Shown here in pieces: positions 6,000 to 6,910 of a stretch of DNA of 6,910 nucleotides; the stretch's first letter is position 1, and each line of letters opens with the position of its first letter. The notes below the pieces were generated by a model. That model did no database searches, was not told where the DNA came from, and saw nothing but the letters and a program-made list of their open reading frames with translations. The stretch is from Sulfurovum sp. bin170 (lineage in GTDB: Bacteria > Campylobacterota > Campylobacteria > Campylobacterales > Sulfurovaceae), in NCBI RefSeq assembly GCF_010892395.1, contig NZ_JAACKB010000264.1:1-6910 (forward strand), read 5' to 3'. Both the position numbers and the translations under genes were made by a program.

Positions 6000-6022
6000 C
6001 TTATCATCTTTTTTTTTCTGCA

Positions 6023-6028
6023 ATTATA
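6023..6028 (-). promoter_or_regulatory. -10 box of the VF530-family gene
   Basis: A perfect TATAAT on the minus strand predicts a start near 6016 and a leader of about 17 nt. No clear -35 was seen; the upstream side is an A/T tract and then the hairpin at 6042-6060. The position decides the gene's start codon in favour of 5999. Confidence 0.55.
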
Positions 6029-6031
6029 TCT

Positions 6032-6060
6032 AAAAAATAGTTCGGGTGTAAACACGCCGA
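6032..6060 (-). terminator. Minus-strand hairpin with U-tract
   Basis: Read on the minus strand, TCGGCGTGTTTACACCCGA (6060-6042) forms a 7-bp stem with one bulged C and a TTTA loop. A run of six T (6037-6032) follows five nucleotides later. The form is that of a factor-independent terminator, yet no recognised gene ends here on this strand. It lies just upstream of the VF530 promoter, so it could insulate that promoter or end an unannotated small RNA. Confidence 0.4.
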
Positions 6061-6130
6061 TTCCGAAAATGCAGATTGCATATAAGGAACCGATTGCTTT
6101 AGCCTCGCTTATTGTTTGATGCAACTAAAG
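6041..6130. other. GC-richer intergenic island, nature unclear
   Basis: About 42% of these 90 bases are G or C (counted by eye), clearly above the A/T-rich flanks and unlike ordinary spacer here. On the minus strand an ORF of 42 codons (6124-5996) starts at TTG just after a stop. It encodes a hydrophobic stretch (IGSLYAICIFGIGVF) then basic residues, and its TGA overlaps the VF530 ATG as ATGA. No ribosome binding site precedes the TTG, and the VF530 promoter sits inside the ORF, so translation is doubtful. A short inverted pair TTGCAT/ATGCAA (6077-6082 and 6119-6124) is also present. It may be a dispersed repeat, a small RNA gene, a gene remnant or a tiny membrane peptide. Confidence 0.35.
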
Positions 6131-6148
6131 TTTTTGTTTCCTAAAAAT

Positions 6149-6200
6149 AGTACAAAGTGTATAGTATCACTTTGCACTTTAAGAATAATTCAGATATAAT
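6149..6200 (+). promoter_or_regulatory. Promoter and inverted-repeat operator of the DUF2339 gene
   Basis: TATAAT at 6195-6200 is a perfect -10, and TTGCAC at 6172-6177 lies 17 nt upstream as a -35. An inverted repeat with 11-base arms, AGTACAAAGTG (6149-6159) and CACTTTGCACT (6168-6178), one mismatch and an 8-nt spacer, covers the -35. That position suits a repressor or activator site. On the minus strand the same hairpin is followed by ATTTTTA and could act as a weak terminator instead. Confidence 0.55.
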
Positions 6201-6223
6201 TTAAAAAAATATAGGAGTACCCC

Positions 6224-6841
6224 ATGGAGTTAATCATACTAATTTTACTTGTCCTTATCATCACCATTCTCATGAAGCTTTCTAATATCCAAAATAGATT
6301 AGAGGAGATACAACAGAGTTTAAAACAATCTTGTAGAGAACCAATCAAACCGATAGTCTCTAAAGTTGTACAACCTGTTGTTACTAAGCCCAAGGTTATC
6401 GAGCCAAAAGTGACCATTAAATCTATTGTCACTAAAAAAGAGCCTCCAAAACCAAGAGTAGTGGAGCCGAGATCACCTGAACCAAGCTTTATAGACAACC
6501 TAAAAGAGCGATTTGGTGACACCTCTTTAGAAGAGATTCTCTTTGGAAATATTATCTTGAAAATAGCCATTGTAGCCTTTATCTTAGGCATTGGTCTCTT
6601 CCTAAAATACTCCATTGACAAAGATTGGATTCCTATATGGGGGCGTGTACTTATCGGTATTGTGGTGGGTATGGCGATGTTGGTTGGTGGTATCAAGATG
6701 ATAGATAATCGACATAAACTCTTCTCCGAGGGTCTCTTTGGGGGTGGTATTGCCGTGCTGTATCTCTCCATATTTGCAGGATTTGCCTTAGAGGGGTTCA
6801 AGTTTATAGATCTGAAAACTACGGAAAAAAAATTATGCTAA
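6224..6841 (+). CDS. DUF2339 membrane protein, truncated at its 3' end
   Basis: The N-terminal 200 residues fit DUF2339, a family of large poly-membrane proteins usually several hundred residues long and of unknown function. Order of parts: a membrane anchor (2-17), a short coiled coil (19-34), a Pro/Lys/Val-rich linker (39-88), the conserved core ILFGNIILKIAIVAFILGIG with FLKYSID (105-132), and helices at about 138-158 and 168-192. The start ATG has AGGAG at 6213-6217, six nucleotides upstream, plus a strong promoter. The ORF ends at 205 residues after FKFIDLKTT followed by EKKLC, where the family would continue with many more membrane helices. The last few codons look foreign, so the gene is probably interrupted by an insertion or a rearrangement near 6812-6824. 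The remaining part may lie beyond the window. The shortened product is unlikely to keep the family function. Confidence 0.8.
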   Translation: MELIILILLVLIITILMKLSNIQNRLEEIQQSLKQSCREPIKPIVSKVVQPVVTKPKVIEPKVTIKSIVTKKEPPKPRVVEPRSPEPSFIDNLKERFGDTSLEEILFGNIILKIAIVAFILGIGLFLKYSIDKDWIPIWGRVLIGIVVGMAMLVGGIKMIDNRHKLFSEGLFGGGIAVLYLSIFAGFALEGFKFIDLKTTEKKLC

Positions 6842-6910
6842 AATGTCAATAAAAAATGAAATTAAAAACCTACATAGAAAAAATAACAAAAACTCTTGAA
6901 AAAGAGAGTA
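6812..6910 (+). mobile_element. Possible left end of an insertion in the DUF2339 gene
   Basis: From about 6812 the sequence turns sharply A-rich and stops reading as DUF2339. An extended -10, TGC-TAAAAT (6836-6844), is followed by a new ORF at 6856. Disruption of a reading frame followed by a promoter and a new ORF is the usual look of an insertion sequence end. No terminal repeat or target duplication can be tested because the far end is outside the window, so this remains a suggestion. Confidence 0.35.
6856..6910 (+). CDS. Partial ORF running off the window, unknown product
   Basis: ATG at 6856 opens a frame that stays open to the window edge and encodes MKLKTYIEKITKTLEKES, 18 residues of lysine-rich, helix-prone sequence. 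No ribosome binding site is visible. The extended -10 at 6836-6844 would start the transcript near 6851, almost leaderless. It could be the start of a transposase, given the interrupted gene just upstream, but 18 residues are too few to assign a family. Confidence 0.35.
   Translation, partial: MKLKTYIEKITKTLEKES

Noticed and set aside
6021..6023. TTG as start of the VF530-family gene
   Set aside because: It overlaps the TATAAT box, so the transcript would start downstream of it; family similarity begins after the ATG at 5999.
6190..6801. 203-codon minus-strand ORF opposite the DUF2339 gene
   Set aside because: The plus frame has DUF2339 motifs, a promoter and an AGGAG site. The minus product is an Ile/Ser/Thr-rich shadow.
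1..6910. CRISPR array, tRNA or rRNA genes
   Set aside because: No regularly spaced repeats, cloverleaf-like segments or rRNA-like blocks were seen on either strand.

Overview
The window is AT-rich, compact, protein-coding bacterial DNA. The gene types present (RadC, TAXI-type receptor, ArgH, orphan IIA-Glc, VF530-family protein, DUF2339 protein), the promoters dominated by TATAAT-like -10 boxes and the base composition fit a Campylobacterota member of the Sulfurovum/Sulfurimonas kind. This placement is an inference from gene content and style, not from a marker gene; a gammaproteobacterium is less likely but not excluded.

Layout. (1) 119-778 (+) is radC, an intact JAB-domain gene with a possibly leaderless promoter. 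(2) 789-2497 looks like an accessory segment. Three minus-strand genes run leftward: a formylglycine-generating-enzyme-like protein lacking the two metal-binding cysteines (1381-2157), a small XRE regulator (1071-1343) and a 79-residue orphan (789-1028). Divergent from them is a second XRE-type regulator (2237-2497, TTG start). A hairpin at 2499-2521 closes the segment. The segment is rich in candidate operators, including a perfect 7-3-7 palindrome filling the -35/-10 spacer in front of the orphan gene. (3) 2600-5779 (+) is a likely operon or co-directional set: a membrane-tethered TAXI periplasmic receptor, argH (argininosuccinate lyase) and an orphan IIA-Glc protein whose ribosome binding site overlaps the argH stop codon. 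(4) 5772-5999 (-) is a VF530-family DNA-binding protein, overlapping the IIA gene tail to tail by 8 bp. (5) 6000-6223 is the longest gap. It holds a locally GC-richer island with a minus-strand terminator-like hairpin and a 42-codon ORF, then an 11-8-11 inverted repeat touching the promoter of the next gene. (6) 6224-6841 (+) is the start of a DUF2339 multi-membrane protein that loses homology-like sequence near residue 200. A new AT-rich ORF begins just after and runs off the window, which suggests an insertion.

How the genes might work together. argH makes arginine and fumarate in the last step of arginine biosynthesis. The TAXI receptor and the IIA protein flank it, but no TRAP permease or other PTS component is present, so their link to arginine metabolism may be only positional. 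The segment at 789-2497 has the form of a regulator-controlled accessory cassette. No known defence, toxin-antitoxin or diversity-generating system can be demonstrated from the window alone. No tRNA, rRNA or CRISPR array was seen.
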